Of a DNA stretch of 64,000 nucleotides, positions 7,932 to 16,177 are shown piece by piece. Made by a program: the position numbers and the translations under genes. How positions within the stretch are numbered: position 1 is the first letter of the stretch; each line of letters begins with the position of its first letter. The DNA is from Streptomyces sp. col6 (GTDB taxonomy: Bacteria; Actinomycetota; Actinomycetes; Streptomycetales; Streptomycetaceae). The notes beneath the pieces were generated by a model. It was not told the origin of the DNA, made no database searches, and saw only the letters and a list, made by a program, of their open reading frames with translations. The stretch spans positions 1,501,302 to 1,565,301 of the forward strand of contig NZ_RDBL01000006.1 of assembly GCF_008042035.1 (NCBI RefSeq), given 5' to 3'.

Positions 7932-8648
7932 TCAGCCGGTGCGGCGCAGCGCCTCGCTCAGCCGTGCGGCCGAGTCGATGACGGCCTGGGCGTGCATCCG
8001 GCCCGGGTGGCGGGTCAGCCGCTCGATCGGTCCGGAGACCGAGACGGCGGCGACCACGCGGTTCGACGGGCCGCGCACCGGGGCGGAGACCGAGGCCACG
8101 CCCGGCTCGCGCTCGCCGATCGACTGGGCCCAGCCGCGCCGCCGTACGCCGGAGAGCGCCGTCGCCGTGAAGCGGGCGCCCTGGAGCCCCCGGTGCAGGC
8201 GCTCCGGCTCCTCCCAGGCCATCAGGATCTGTGCCGAGGAGCCCGCCTTCATGGTGAGCGTCGAGCCGACCGGCACGGTGTCCCGCAGACCGGACAGCCG
8301 CTCCGCCGCCGCCACGCAGATACGCATGTCGCCCTGGCGCCGGTAGAGCTGCGCGCTCTCCCCGGTGATGTCACGCAGATGCGTGAGCACCGGTCCGGCC
8401 GTGGCCAGCAGGCGGTCCTCGCCGGCCGCGGCGGCCAGCTCGGAGAGCCGGGGGCCGAGAATGAACCGGCCCTGCATGTCCCTCGCCACCATCCGGTGGT
8501 GTTCCAGTGCCACGGCCAGCCGGTGGGCCGTGGGTCGTGCGAGCCCGGTCGCCGCGACCAGCCCGGCGAGGGTGGCCGGCCCGGACTCCAGGGCGCTCAA
8601 TACCAGAGCCGCCTTGTCGAGAACGCCGACGCCGCTAGAGTTGTCCAT
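7932..8648 (-). CDS. ndgR: IclR-family regulator NdgR of amino-acid biosynthesis
   Basis: 238-aa IclR-family transcription factor. Known from S. coelicolor, NdgR controls leucine and other amino-acid genes and affects growth on N-acetylglucosamine and antibiotic production. The N-terminal winged helix (about 8-65) includes the recognition segment [16 protein letters not shown]. The effector-binding IclR domain occupies about 75-235 and contains [20 protein letters not shown] 8648 is chosen because the family fold starts at [20 protein letters not shown]; longer in-frame starts add non-conserved residues. It is divergent from leuCD with a near-perfect 9-bp inverted repeat between them, consistent with direct control of leuCD and of itself. 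Confidence 0.93.
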   Translation of the reverse strand: MDNSSGVGVLDKAALVLSALESGPATLAGLVAATGLARPTAHRLAVALEHHRMVARDMQGRFILGPRLSELAAAAGEDRLLATAGPVLTHLRDITGESAQLYRRQGDMRICVAAAERLSGLRDTVPVGSTLTMKAGSSAQILMAWEEPERLHRGLQGARFTATALSGVRRRGWAQSIGEREPGVASVSAPVRGPSNRVVAAVSVSGPIERLTRHPGRMHAQAVIDSAARLSEALRRTG

Positions 8649-8660
8649 ACGACGATACTC

Positions 8661-8681
8661 GCGTCTCACTCTGTGAAACGC
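8661..8681. promoter_or_regulatory. Probable NdgR operator upstream of leuCD
   Basis: GCGTCTCAC, TCT, GTGAAACGC form an inverted repeat matching at 8 of 9 positions. It sits 12 bp before the ndgR start codon and 142 bp before leuC. NdgR is known to bind the leuC upstream region; matching it to this dyad is inference. Confidence 0.65.
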
Positions 8682-8790
8682 AAGTTCAATTTTCCCAGGA
8701 AGTTGCGAACCTGTACCAGCGGCCCCACAACGGCCCGTAGCCACCGCCCCGCTCGGGGGTCCGGACGGGGGCGCACCGAATCTCTAGTTG

Positions 8791-8810
8791 GGCCGGCGAT
8801 GACGCCGGCC
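8791..8810 (+). promoter_or_regulatory. Perfect hairpin abutting the leuC ribosome-binding site
   Basis: GGCCGGCG and CGCCGGCC form an 8-bp stem with loop ATGA, immediately before GGAGGG and the leuC ATG at 8823. A stem at this position could set translation efficiency or end a leader transcript. Confidence 0.45.
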
Positions 8811-8822
8811 GGAGGGAAAGCG

Positions 8823-10247
8823 ATGGGTAGGACACTCGCGGAGAAGGTTTGGGACGACCATGTCGTCCGGCGCGCCGAGGGCGAGCCCGACCTCCTCTTC
8901 ATCGATCTGCACCTGCTGCACGAGGTGACCAGCCCGCAGGCCTTCGACGGTCTGCGGCAGGCCGGACGCCCGGTGCGGCGCCTCGACCTCACCATCGCCA
9001 CCGAGGACCACAACACCCCGACCCTCGACATCGACAAGCCGATCGCCGACCCCGTCTCGCGCGCCCAGCTGGAGACGCTGCGCAAGAACTGCGCGGAGTT
9101 CGGCGTCCGGCTGCACCCGCTGGGCGACGTCGAGCAGGGCGTCGTGCACGTGGTGGGCCCCCAGCTGGGCCTGACCCAGCCCGGCACCACCGTGGTCTGC
9201 GGCGACTCCCACACCTCCACGCACGGTGCGTTCGGCGCCCTCGCGTTCGGCATCGGCACCAGCCAGGTCGAGCACGTGCTGGCCACCCAGACGCTGCCGA
9301 TGGCCCGCCCGAAGACGATGGCGATCACCGTCGACGGCGAACTGCCCGACGGCGTCACCGCCAAGGACCTGATCCTGGCGATCATCGCCCGGATCGGCAC
9401 CGGCGGCGGCCAGGGCTACATCCTCGAATACCGCGGTTCCGCCATCGAGAAGCTCTCGATGGAGGCCCGGATGACCATCTGCAACATGTCGATCGAGGCC
9501 GGCGCGCGGGCGGGCATGATCGCCCCCGACGAGACCACCTTCGACTACCTCAAGGGCCGCGACCACGCCCCGCAGGGCGAGGACTGGGACGCCGCCGTCG
9601 CGTACTGGAAGACGCTGCGCACCGACGACGACGCGGTCTTCGACGCCGAGGTGGTCATCGAAGCCGCCGAGCTGGCGCCGTTCGTCACCTGGGGCACCAA
9701 CCCCGGCCAAGGCGCGCCCCTGTCGGCCAACGTCCCCGATCCCGCTTCGTACGAGGACGCCTCGGAGCGCAACGCCGCCGAAAAGGCCCTGGAGTACATG
9801 GGGTTGACCGCCGGGCAGCCGCTGCGCGAGATCAGCGTGGACACCGTCTTCGTAGGCTCCTGCACCAACGGCCGCATCGAGGACCTGCGCAACGCCGCCG
9901 CGATCCTGGACGGCCGCAAAGTCGCCGACGGCGTACGGATGCTGGTCGTCCCGGGCTCCGTCCGGGTCGCCCTCCAGGCCGTCGACGAGGGCCTGGACAA
10001 GGTCTTCACCGCCGCCGGCGCCGAATGGCGGCACGCGGGCTGCTCGATGTGCCTCGGTATGAACCCCGACCAGCTGGCCCCCGGCGAGCGCTCCGCCTCC
10101 ACCTCGAACCGCAACTTCGAGGGTCGGCAGGGCAAGGGCGGCCGTACGCACCTGGTCTCCCCGCAGGTCGCCGCCGCCACCGCCGTGCTGGGCCATCTGG
10201 CCTCGCCCGCCGACCTGTCCGACGACCGCACGCCCGCCGGAGTCTGA
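8823..10247 (+). CDS. leuC: 3-isopropylmalate dehydratase large subunit
   Basis: 474-aa large subunit of isopropylmalate isomerase, which with LeuD converts 2-isopropylmalate to 3-isopropylmalate in leucine synthesis. It belongs to the aconitase superfamily and carries a [4Fe-4S] cluster whose ligands are visible as the Cys of GSCTNG (about 347) and the pair CSMC (about 406 and 409). The substrate-site motif [20 protein letters not shown] begins near residue 129. ATG 8823 follows GGAGGGAAAGCG and begins the conserved [13 protein letters not shown]; upstream in-frame codons run into the intergenic region. leuD starts 6 bp after the stop, and ndgR is divergent, so the leuCD operon is probably under NdgR control. 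Confidence 0.97.
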   Translation: MGRTLAEKVWDDHVVRRAEGEPDLLFIDLHLLHEVTSPQAFDGLRQAGRPVRRLDLTIATEDHNTPTLDIDKPIADPVSRAQLETLRKNCAEFGVRLHPLGDVEQGVVHVVGPQLGLTQPGTTVVCGDSHTSTHGAFGALAFGIGTSQVEHVLATQTLPMARPKTMAITVDGELPDGVTAKDLILAIIARIGTGGGQGYILEYRGSAIEKLSMEARMTICNMSIEAGARAGMIAPDETTFDYLKGRDHAPQGEDWDAAVAYWKTLRTDDDAVFDAEVVIEAAELAPFVTWGTNPGQGAPLSANVPDPASYEDASERNAAEKALEYMGLTAGQPLREISVDTVFVGSCTNGRIEDLRNAAAILDGRKVADGVRMLVVPGSVRVALQAVDEGLDKVFTAAGAEWRHAGCSMCLGMNPDQLAPGERSASTSNRNFEGRQGKGGRTHLVSPQVAAATAVLGHLASPADLSDDRTPAGV

Positions 10248-10252
10248 GAATC

Positions 10253-10846
10253 ATGGAAGCTTTCACCACGCACACCGGCCGGGCCGTCCCGCTGCGCCGC
10301 AGCAACGTCGACACCGACCAGATCATCCCCGCCCACTGGCTGAAGAAGGTCACCCGGGACGGCTTCGAGGACGGGCTCTTCGAGGCCTGGCGCAAGGACG
10401 AGACCTTCGTCCTCAACCGCCCCGAGCGCGAGGGCGCCTCGGTCCTGGTGGCCGGCCCCGACTTCGGCACCGGCTCCTCCCGCGAGCACGCCGTCTGGGC
10501 GCTGCAGAACTACGGGTTCAAGGCCGTCGTCTCCTCCCGGTTCGCCGACATCTTCCGCGGCAACTCGCTGAAGAACGGTCTGCTGACCGTGGTCCTGGAC
10601 CAGAAGACCGTCGACGCCCTCTGGGAGCTGACGGAGGCCGACCCGACGGCCGAGGTGACCGTCGACCTGGAGGCCCGGCAGGTCCGCGCCGAGGGCATCA
10701 CGGCCGACTTCGAGCTCGACGAGAACGCCCGCTGGCGGCTGCTGAACGGCCTGGACGACATCAGCCTCACCCTTCAGAACGAAGCCGACATCGCGGCTTA
10801 CGAGGCGGCCCGGCCGGCCTACAAGCCACGCACAATTCACGCCTGA
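10253..10846 (+). CDS. leuD: 3-isopropylmalate dehydratase small subunit
   Basis: 197-aa small (swivel-domain) subunit of isopropylmalate isomerase. It begins with the conserved [20 protein letters not shown] and shows the family motif [17 protein letters not shown] (about 67-83), which contributes substrate-binding residues. Length is normal for bacterial LeuD. It starts 6 bp after the leuC stop, so the two are cotranscribed. A strong stem-loop terminator follows. Confidence 0.97.
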   Translation: MEAFTTHTGRAVPLRRSNVDTDQIIPAHWLKKVTRDGFEDGLFEAWRKDETFVLNRPEREGASVLVAGPDFGTGSSREHAVWALQNYGFKAVVSSRFADIFRGNSLKNGLLTVVLDQKTVDALWELTEADPTAEVTVDLEARQVRAEGITADFELDENARWRLLNGLDDISLTLQNEADIAAYEAARPAYKPRTIHA

Positions 10847-10862
10847 TCAGCGCGTTTTCAGG

Positions 10863-10896
10863 ACTGCGCCCCCTGCCTTCTGGTAGGGGGCGCAGT
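10863..10896 (+). terminator. Terminator of leuCD
   Basis: ACTGCGCCCCCTGCC and GGTAGGGGGCGCAGT pair over 15 positions with one G-U pair around a TTCT loop, 16 bp after the leuD stop and followed by CGTTTGTT. Confidence 0.88.
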
Positions 10897-10950
10897 CGTT
10901 TGTTGGGACCCCGTCGGGCGACAACTCGCCCCAGATGGCACAATCGGTGC

Positions 10951-11178
10951 ATGGAACGCGACAGCCAACTCAAGCTTTACGGCCAAGTCGCCGACCAATT
11001 GAAGGAAGCGCACTCCCGGGTGCGCGCACTGCAAGTCCCGGACGGCGTAAGGATGGCGTTGAACCGGAAGCTGATGGTCGTGACGGCCACGGCGAAGCAC
11101 GATCTCCCGGGCGCGGCAAGGCGTCTGGACCGGTTGATGAAGGACCTCGACGAGGGCCGATTCCCCGAAGGTGACTGA
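10951..11178 (+). CDS. 75-aa conserved hypothetical protein
   Basis: Function unknown. Small soluble, helical, charged protein (LKLYGQVADQLKEAHSRV near the start, then ALNRKLMVVTATAKHDL and ARRLDRLMKDLDEGRFP). It has no cysteines and no membrane segment. It lies between leuD and hupS, and I recall a homologous small gene at this place in S. coelicolor. ATG 10951 has no obvious ribosome-binding site. A -10-like CACAAT ends 6 nt before it, so it may be translated from a leaderless mRNA. An in-frame start at 10900 would add 17 residues lying inside that promoter-like region. Confidence 0.65.
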   Translation: MERDSQLKLYGQVADQLKEAHSRVRALQVPDGVRMALNRKLMVVTATAKHDLPGAARRLDRLMKDLDEGRFPEGD

Positions 11179-11321
11179 CTCCGCAGAACTGCGCAGCGGT
11201 CGACTTCGTTGCGGCACTAGGGTGATTAGCCCGTTTCGTGTTTGATTTGCGGTATATATCTGCCTAACGTGCGAAAAAGCCTGAACAGATTCGTTCCGGC
11301 AATGTCTCCGAAGGGGAAGAC

Positions 11322-11987
11322 GTGAACAAGGCGCAGCTCGTAGAAGCGATTGCCGACAAGGTCGGCGGCCGGCAGCAGGCCGCGGACGCCGTCGACGCGG
11401 TGCTCGACGCGATCGTCCGTGCGGTTGTCGCGGGGGACCGGGTCTCGGTCACCGGCTTCGGCTCGTTCGAGAAGGTCGACCGCCCCGCCCGCTACGCCCG
11501 CAACCCGCAGACGGGTGAGCGCGTGCGGGTCAAGAAGACCTCGGTGCCCCGTTTCCGCGCGGGCCAGGGCTTCAAGGACCTGGTCAGCGGCTCCAAGAAG
11601 CTCCCCAAGAACGACGTGGCCGTGAAGAAGGCCCCCAAGGGCAGCCTCTCGGGCGGTTCTTCCACCCGTACGACGGCCAAGGCCGCCGCCAAGAAGGCCA
11701 CCGCGAAGAAGGCCGTGGCGAAGAAGGCCACCGCCAAGAAGGCGACCCCGGCGAAGAAGACCACCGCCGCCGCCAAGAAGACCACCGCGAAGAAGACGTC
11801 GCCGGCGAAGAAGACGACGACGGCCGCCGCGAAGAAGGCCACCCCGGCGGCGTCGAAGTCGGCGGCGAAGAAGACCACCGCCGCCAAGACCGCGCCCGCC
11901 AAGAAGACCACGGCGAAGAAGGCGCCCGCGAAGAAGACCACCGCGCGCAAGACCACGGCCAAGAAGGCCACCGCGCGCAAGAAGTGA
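11322..11987 (+). CDS. hupS: HU-family nucleoid protein with lysine-rich tail (HupS)
   Basis: 221-aa chromosome-packing protein. Residues 1-93 are a complete HU domain (MNKAQLVEAIADKVGG at the start, then GFGSFEKV, and FRAGQGFKDLV). The remaining roughly 125 residues are a tail of alternating Lys and Ala/Thr/Pro units (AKKA, AKKT), like histone H1 and mycobacterial HU. HupS of S. coelicolor is the developmentally expressed, sporulation-associated HU. The GTG start follows AAGGGGAAGAC. It has its own upstream region, which is AT-rich around 11228-11262, and a strong downstream terminator. Confidence 0.95.
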   Translation: MNKAQLVEAIADKVGGRQQAADAVDAVLDAIVRAVVAGDRVSVTGFGSFEKVDRPARYARNPQTGERVRVKKTSVPRFRAGQGFKDLVSGSKKLPKNDVAVKKAPKGSLSGGSSTRTTAKAAAKKATAKKAVAKKATAKKATPAKKTTAAAKKTTAKKTSPAKKTTTAAAKKATPAASKSAAKKTTAAKTAPAKKTTAKKAPAKKTTARKTTAKKATARKK

Positions 11988-12016
11988 GACCGGGCCACAG
12001 GGCCCCCACACGCGCC

Positions 12017-12046
12017 GGGCCGGGCTCCCCTCGGGGAGCCCGGCCC
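12017..12046 (+). terminator. Terminator after hupS
   Basis: GGGCCGGGCTCCCC and GGGGAGCCCGGCCC form a perfect 14-bp stem with a two-base loop, 29 bp after the hupS stop. It may also act on the convergent transcript. Confidence 0.85.
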
Positions 12047-12080
12047 GCGGGCTGTCCGGGGGCATCCCCCTCGGACGGGC

Positions 12081-12284
12081 TCAGAACGTCTGCAGCGTCA
12101 CCAGGGTGATCCGCAGCGCGGCCCCCTCGCCCTCGCCCTCGATCCGCACCCGTTGACCCGGACGCAGCAGCCGCAGGCCGCCGGCGTCGAAGGCCGCCGC
12201 GCCGAAGTCCACCGGGGTGCCGTCGTCGAGCAGCACACTGCCGCTGCGGGTCACGGGGTCGTACGTGTACGAGGTCGCCTGCAT
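12081..12284 (-). CDS. 67-aa hypothetical protein, possible small OB-fold
   Basis: Function unknown. The sequence reads like a five-stranded beta protein similar in layout to S1 or cold-shock domains: SGSVLLDDGTPVDFG, then RLLRPGQRVRIEGEG and ALRITLVTLQTF. The aromatic RNA-binding motifs of true cold-shock proteins are absent, so nucleic-acid binding is only a suggestion. It follows cofC on the same strand 9 bp after its stop and is probably cotranscribed with it. Confidence 0.65.
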   Translation of the reverse strand: MQATSYTYDPVTRSGSVLLDDGTPVDFGAAAFDAGGLRLLRPGQRVRIEGEGEGAALRITLVTLQTF

Positions 12285-12293
12285 GGAGGCAGA

Positions 12294-12977
12294 CTATCGG
12301 TCCCGGGAGGAGGCCCCGGCGGCCCAGCGGCCCGCCGTGAACGGGCCGACGCCCAGCACCAGCGCCGCCCGCAGATCCTCGCCGGTGTCCACGTCCCGGC
12401 GCACCGAATCGATCCCCGGCAGCGTGATTTCCACCGCCCCCGACGCCAGGTGCCGCGCCCGCGACGGGCCACCGAAAGCGGGCCGCAATTCCACCCCCGG
12501 ACCGGCCGACAGAAATGTCGTCCCGATTCCCGCCGCATCGGGAACAAATGCGCGGGGAAAAGCGGCAGAGAATTCGAGGACCCGGGACAATTCCGCCGGG
12601 CGCAGTGCGGGCAGATCCGCGTTGAGCGCGGCGACCGGCGCCCCCGGCCGGGCCGTCCGGGCCACGCGCTCACCGTGCGCGAGGGCCGCGTTGAGCCCCG
12701 CCGCCGGCGAGTCGGGCACGACCAGGGCGCCGAGCGCGGCCAGCGCCGCCCCCGCCGCCGTGTCGTCCGTGACGACCACCACATCCGCCACGTCCGGGCA
12801 GGACAGCGCGGCGGCCACCGTGTCACGGGCGAAGGCGAGGGCCAGCCGGGGCCGCAACAGGGCGCCGGAGGCGGGCGCCAGCCTGCTCTTGGCCCGCGCC
12901 AGGGGCTTCAACGGGACGACCAGCGACCAGCGGCCGGCCGGTCCGGTGTTCGTGGCGGTCCCTGACTCGATACGCAT
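12294..12977 (-). CDS. cofC: 2-phospho-L-lactate (phosphoenolpyruvate) guanylyltransferase, coenzyme F420 synthesis
   Basis: 227-aa nucleotidyltransferase (CofC/FbiD family). It transfers GMP from GTP to phospholactate or phosphoenolpyruvate to make the activated side-chain donor of coenzyme F420. The GT-A-like fold begins with VVPLKPLARAKSRL (about 20-33), the nucleotide-binding signature. VVVVTDDTAAG (about 66) and AALNADLPAL (about 120), with a metal-binding Asp, follow. FVPDAAGIGTTFL is a family motif. Actinobacteria use F420 in redox enzymes. The other fbi/cof genes are not in this window. It is divergent from the plsC-like gene. Confidence 0.9.
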   Translation of the reverse strand: MRIESGTATNTGPAGRWSLVVPLKPLARAKSRLAPASGALLRPRLALAFARDTVAAALSCPDVADVVVVTDDTAAGAALAALGALVVPDSPAAGLNAALAHGERVARTARPGAPVAALNADLPALRPAELSRVLEFSAAFPRAFVPDAAGIGTTFLSAGPGVELRPAFGGPSRARHLASGAVEITLPGIDSVRRDVDTGEDLRAALVLGVGPFTAGRWAAGASSRDR

Positions 12978-13140
12978 CGCCGCCTATTCTCGCCTGCCGG
13001 TGCGCCGACCCGGAGGGGCGCTCCCGGGGGCGAGGCGTACGGTGTTCTCGACAGAGCAGGGGCCTGGGGCGAGACTTGACCCTCGGTAGTCAGGCAGCAC
13101 AACAGCTCCATAGTCCCGTTCACAGAGGAAAGGTGTCCGA

Positions 13141-13893
13141 GTGTCCCGCCGCAGAATCGGCTTCTGGTACCGCCTGGCGGCGGTCATCGCGAAACCGCCG
13201 CTGGTGGTTCTGTTCAAGCGCGACTGGCGGGGAATGGACCACATTCCGGCCGAGGGCGGATTCATCACCGCGGTCAACCACAACTCGTACCTGGACCCGC
13301 TCTCGTACGGGCACTTCCAGTACAACACCGGCCGCGTGCCGCGGTTCCTGGCCAAGGCGGGGCTCTTCAAGGCCCCCTTCGTCGGCATGATGCTGCGCGG
13401 CACCGGCCAGATCCCCGTCTACCGCGAGACCACCAACGCGCTGGACGCCTTCCGGGCCGCCGTGAACGCCATCGAGAGCGGCGAGTGCGTCTGCTTCTAC
13501 CCCGAGGGCACCCTCACCCGGGACCCCGGCATGTGGCCGATGGCAGGCAAGACCGGCGCCGCCCGCGTCGCGTTGATGACCAGGGCCCCCGTCATCCCGG
13601 TCGCGCAGTGGGGCGCCAACGAGGCGATGCCCCCCTACGCCACGGAGAAGAAGGTGCGCCTCCTGCCCCGCAAGACCCTCCGGGTCCAGGCGGGGCCGGC
13701 CGTCGACCTCTCCCGGTTCTACGACAAGGAACCGACGCCCGAGCTGCTGCGCGAGGCCACCGAGGTGATCATGCGGGCGGTCACCGCGCAACTGGAGGAG
13801 ATCCGGGGGCAGCAGGCACCCGCCGAGCCCTACGATCACCGCAAGGCCCGCGCCGAACAGCGGCGCAGGGCCCAAGGAGAGGGACTCACGTGA
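13141..13893 (+). CDS. 1-acyl-sn-glycerol-3-phosphate acyltransferase (PlsC family)
   Basis: 250-aa membrane-associated lysophospholipid acyltransferase. It acylates lysophosphatidic acid to phosphatidic acid from acyl-ACP or acyl-CoA. The catalytic HX4D motif appears in NHNSYLDP (about 47-54) and the phosphate-binding motif in FYPEGTLTRD (about 119). The amphipathic N-terminus (RIGFWYRLAAVIAKPPLVVL) probably anchors it to the inner leaflet. The GTG start follows AGAGGAAAGGTG. It ends in a GTGA overlap with gpsA, so it is coupled to the enzyme that makes glycerol-3-phosphate, the acceptor backbone. Confidence 0.93.
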   Translation: MSRRRIGFWYRLAAVIAKPPLVVLFKRDWRGMDHIPAEGGFITAVNHNSYLDPLSYGHFQYNTGRVPRFLAKAGLFKAPFVGMMLRGTGQIPVYRETTNALDAFRAAVNAIESGECVCFYPEGTLTRDPGMWPMAGKTGAARVALMTRAPVIPVAQWGANEAMPPYATEKKVRLLPRKTLRVQAGPAVDLSRFYDKEPTPELLREATEVIMRAVTAQLEEIRGQQAPAEPYDHRKARAEQRRRAQGEGLT

Positions 13894-14900
13894 CGCACCC
13901 CGCGAAGGCCGCCGTCTTCGGAACCGGCTCATGGGGTACGGCCTTCGCCATCGTCCTCGCGGACGCCGGCTGCGAGGTGACGCTCTGGGGCCGCCGGGCC
14001 GAGGTCGCCGAGGCCGTCAACACCACCCGCACCAACCCCGACTACCTGCCGGGCATCGAGCTGCCCGCCTCGGTCCGGGCCACCACGGACGCCGCCGAGG
14101 CGCTGCGCGGCGCCGACTTCGCGGTCCTCGTGGTGCCCTCCCAGACCCTGCGCGCCAACCTCGCCGACTGGGCCCCGCACCTGGAGCCGCAGACGGTGCT
14201 GGTCTCCCTGATGAAGGGCGTCGAACTCGGCACCGCCAAGCGGATGAGCGAGGTCATCGAGGACGTCACCGGGGTGTCCCCGGACCGCGTCGCCGTCGTC
14301 ACCGGCCCCAACCTCGCCAAGGAGATCGCCGAACGCCGCCCCGCCGCGGCCGTCGTCGCCTGCCGGGACGAGTCCGTCGCCCAGCGCCTCCAGGCCGCCT
14401 GCCACACCCCGTACTTCCGCCCGTACACCAGCACCGACGTGGTCGGCTGCGAGCTCGGCGGGGCCGTCAAGAACGTCATCGGTCTCGCCGTCGGCATCGC
14501 GGACGGCATGGGGCTCGGCGACAACGCCAAGGGCTCGCTCATCACCCGGGGCCTCGCCGAGACGATCCGGCTGGGCGCGGCCATGGGCGCCGACCCGCTG
14601 ACCTTCTCCGGACTCGCCGGTCTCGGCGACCTGGTGGCCACCTGCTCCTCGCCGCTCTCGCGCAACCACACCTTCGGCACCAACCTCGGCCGGGGCATGA
14701 CGCTCCAGGAGACCATCGCGGTCACCAAGCAGACCGCCGAGGGCGTCAAGTCCTGCGAGTCGGTGCTCGACCTGGCCCGCAGGCACGGCGTCGAGATGCC
14801 GCTGACCGAGACGGTCGTCGGCATCGTCCACGAGGGCAAGCCGCCGATGGTCGCCCTCAAGGAGCTGATGTCGCGCAGCGCCAAGGCCGAACGGCACTGA
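13890..14900 (+). CDS. gpsA: Glycerol-3-phosphate dehydrogenase [NAD(P)+]
   Basis: 336-aa cytoplasmic enzyme that reduces dihydroxyacetone phosphate to sn-glycerol-3-phosphate for phospholipid synthesis. The N-terminal Rossmann motif is GTGSWGTAFA (about 11-20). The catalytic Lys lies in GGAVKNVIGLAVG (about 194), and the C-terminal helical domain carries GLAGLGDLVATCSSPLSRN. The GTG at 13890 overlaps the plsC-like stop by 4 bp (GTGA), strong evidence for the start and for coupling. ddl follows after 69 bp. Confidence 0.97.
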   Translation: MTHPAKAAVFGTGSWGTAFAIVLADAGCEVTLWGRRAEVAEAVNTTRTNPDYLPGIELPASVRATTDAAEALRGADFAVLVVPSQTLRANLADWAPHLEPQTVLVSLMKGVELGTAKRMSEVIEDVTGVSPDRVAVVTGPNLAKEIAERRPAAAVVACRDESVAQRLQAACHTPYFRPYTSTDVVGCELGGAVKNVIGLAVGIADGMGLGDNAKGSLITRGLAETIRLGAAMGADPLTFSGLAGLGDLVATCSSPLSRNHTFGTNLGRGMTLQETIAVTKQTAEGVKSCESVLDLARRHGVEMPLTETVVGIVHEGKPPMVALKELMSRSAKAERH

Positions 14901-14969
14901 CCCCGTTCGGCCCCGGGCGGCCCGTGCCACGCTGACGCGACCGGTACCAGCAGGTACGCTCATCGCGAT

Positions 14970-16127
14970 ATGAGCAGCGAGAACCTCCCCCAGAGCACGG
15001 AGCAGCAGCTCCGCAAGCCGCGCGTGGCCGTCGTGTTCGGCGGCCGCAGCTCCGAACACGGCATTTCGGTGGTCACGGCCGGTGCCGTCCTGAACGCCAT
15101 CGACCGGACCACGTACGACGTCCTGCCGATCGGCATCACGACGGACGGCCGCTGGGCGCTCACCGCCGACGAACCGGACCGCATGGCCATCGCGGACCGG
15201 CGGATGCCGGACGTGGACCAGCTGGCCGAGTCCGACGAGGGCGGCGTCGTACTCTCCGTCGACCCCGGCAGCCGCGAAGTGGTCTATACCGAGCCCGGGG
15301 CGGTACCCAAGGCGCTCGGCGAGGTCGACGTCGTCTTCCCCGTCCTGCACGGCCCGTACGGCGAGGACGGCACCCTCCAGGGCCTCCTGGAGCTGTCCGG
15401 CGTGCCCTACGTGGGCGCCGGCGTCCTCGCCTCGGCGGTCGGCCAGGACAAGGAGTACATGAAGCGGGTCTTCACCTCCTTCGGCCTCCCCGTCGGCCCG
15501 TACGTGGTGGTGCGCCCCCGCGAGTGGGACAACGACCCCGCCGGCGCCCGCGAGCGCATCACCGGCTTCGCCGCCGAGCACGGCTGGCCGCTCTTCATCA
15601 AGCCCGCACGGGCCGGCTCGTCCATCGGCATCACCAAGGTCGACGACGTCTCCGGCCTGGACGCGGCCATCGAGGAGGCCCGCCGCCACGACCCCAAGTT
15701 CCTCGTCGAGTCGCTGCTGCGGGGCCGCGAGATCGAGTGCGGCGTCCTGGAGTTCGAGGACGGGCCGCGCGCCAGCGTGCCCGCCGAGATCCCGCCCGTC
15801 ACCGCGCACGACTTCTACGACTTCGAGGCCAAGTACATCGACGCGGCCTCCGGGATCGTGCCGGCGCCTCTCACCGAGGAGCAGACCGCGGAGGTCCAGC
15901 GGCTCGCCGTCGAGGCCTTCGAGGCGTGCTCGTGCGAGGGCCTGGTGCGCGCCGACTTCTTCCTCACCGAGGACGGCACCTTCGTCATCAACGAGATCAA
16001 CACCCTGCCGGGCTTCACCCCGATCTCCATGTACCCGCGCATGTGGCAGGAGAGCGGCGTCAGCTACCCGCAGCTGGTGGACCGCCTCCTGCAGGCGGCG
16101 CTGACCCGGCCGACCGGGCTGCGCTGA
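14970..16127 (+). CDS. ddl: D-alanine--D-alanine ligase
   Basis: 385-aa ATP-grasp ligase that joins two D-alanines for peptidoglycan precursors. Visible motifs are FGGRSSEHGISVVTAGAVL (about 18-36), the ATP-grasp loop KPARAGSSIGITKV (about 212), and EINTLPGFTPIS (about 343). The omega-loop keeps EAKY (Tyr about 289). Depsipeptide ligases of vancomycin-resistant bacteria carry Phe at the equivalent of E. coli Tyr216, so this enzyme should make D-Ala-D-Ala, not D-Ala-D-Lac. It lies downstream of plsC-gpsA in the same direction, and a bidirectional terminator follows. Confidence 0.96.
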   Translation: MSSENLPQSTEQQLRKPRVAVVFGGRSSEHGISVVTAGAVLNAIDRTTYDVLPIGITTDGRWALTADEPDRMAIADRRMPDVDQLAESDEGGVVLSVDPGSREVVYTEPGAVPKALGEVDVVFPVLHGPYGEDGTLQGLLELSGVPYVGAGVLASAVGQDKEYMKRVFTSFGLPVGPYVVVRPREWDNDPAGARERITGFAAEHGWPLFIKPARAGSSIGITKVDDVSGLDAAIEEARRHDPKFLVESLLRGREIECGVLEFEDGPRASVPAEIPPVTAHDFYDFEAKYIDAASGIVPAPLTEEQTAEVQRLAVEAFEACSCEGLVRADFFLTEDGTFVINEINTLPGFTPISMYPRMWQESGVSYPQLVDRLLQAALTRPTGLR

Positions 16128-16142
16128 CCCACCGCACACGGC

Positions 16143-16177
16143 GTAGGGCGTGCGCTCGCAGCGAGCGCACGCCCTAC
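16143..16177. terminator. Bidirectional terminator shared by ddl and the DUF3515 gene
   Basis: GTAGGGCGTGCGCTCG and CGAGCGCACGCCCTAC form a perfect 16-bp stem with a three-base loop. The right arm contains the stop codon of the convergent DUF3515 gene. Confidence 0.88.

Noticed and set aside
14970..16127. Vancomycin-resistance-type D-Ala-D-Lac ligase
   Set aside because: The omega-loop keeps the EAKY tyrosine typical of D-Ala-D-Ala ligases, and no vanH or vanX genes are nearby.
13929..16139. 736-codon minus-strand frame over gpsA and ddl
   Set aside because: Both plus-strand genes are clearly recognisable. The minus frame stays open only because of high GC at third positions.
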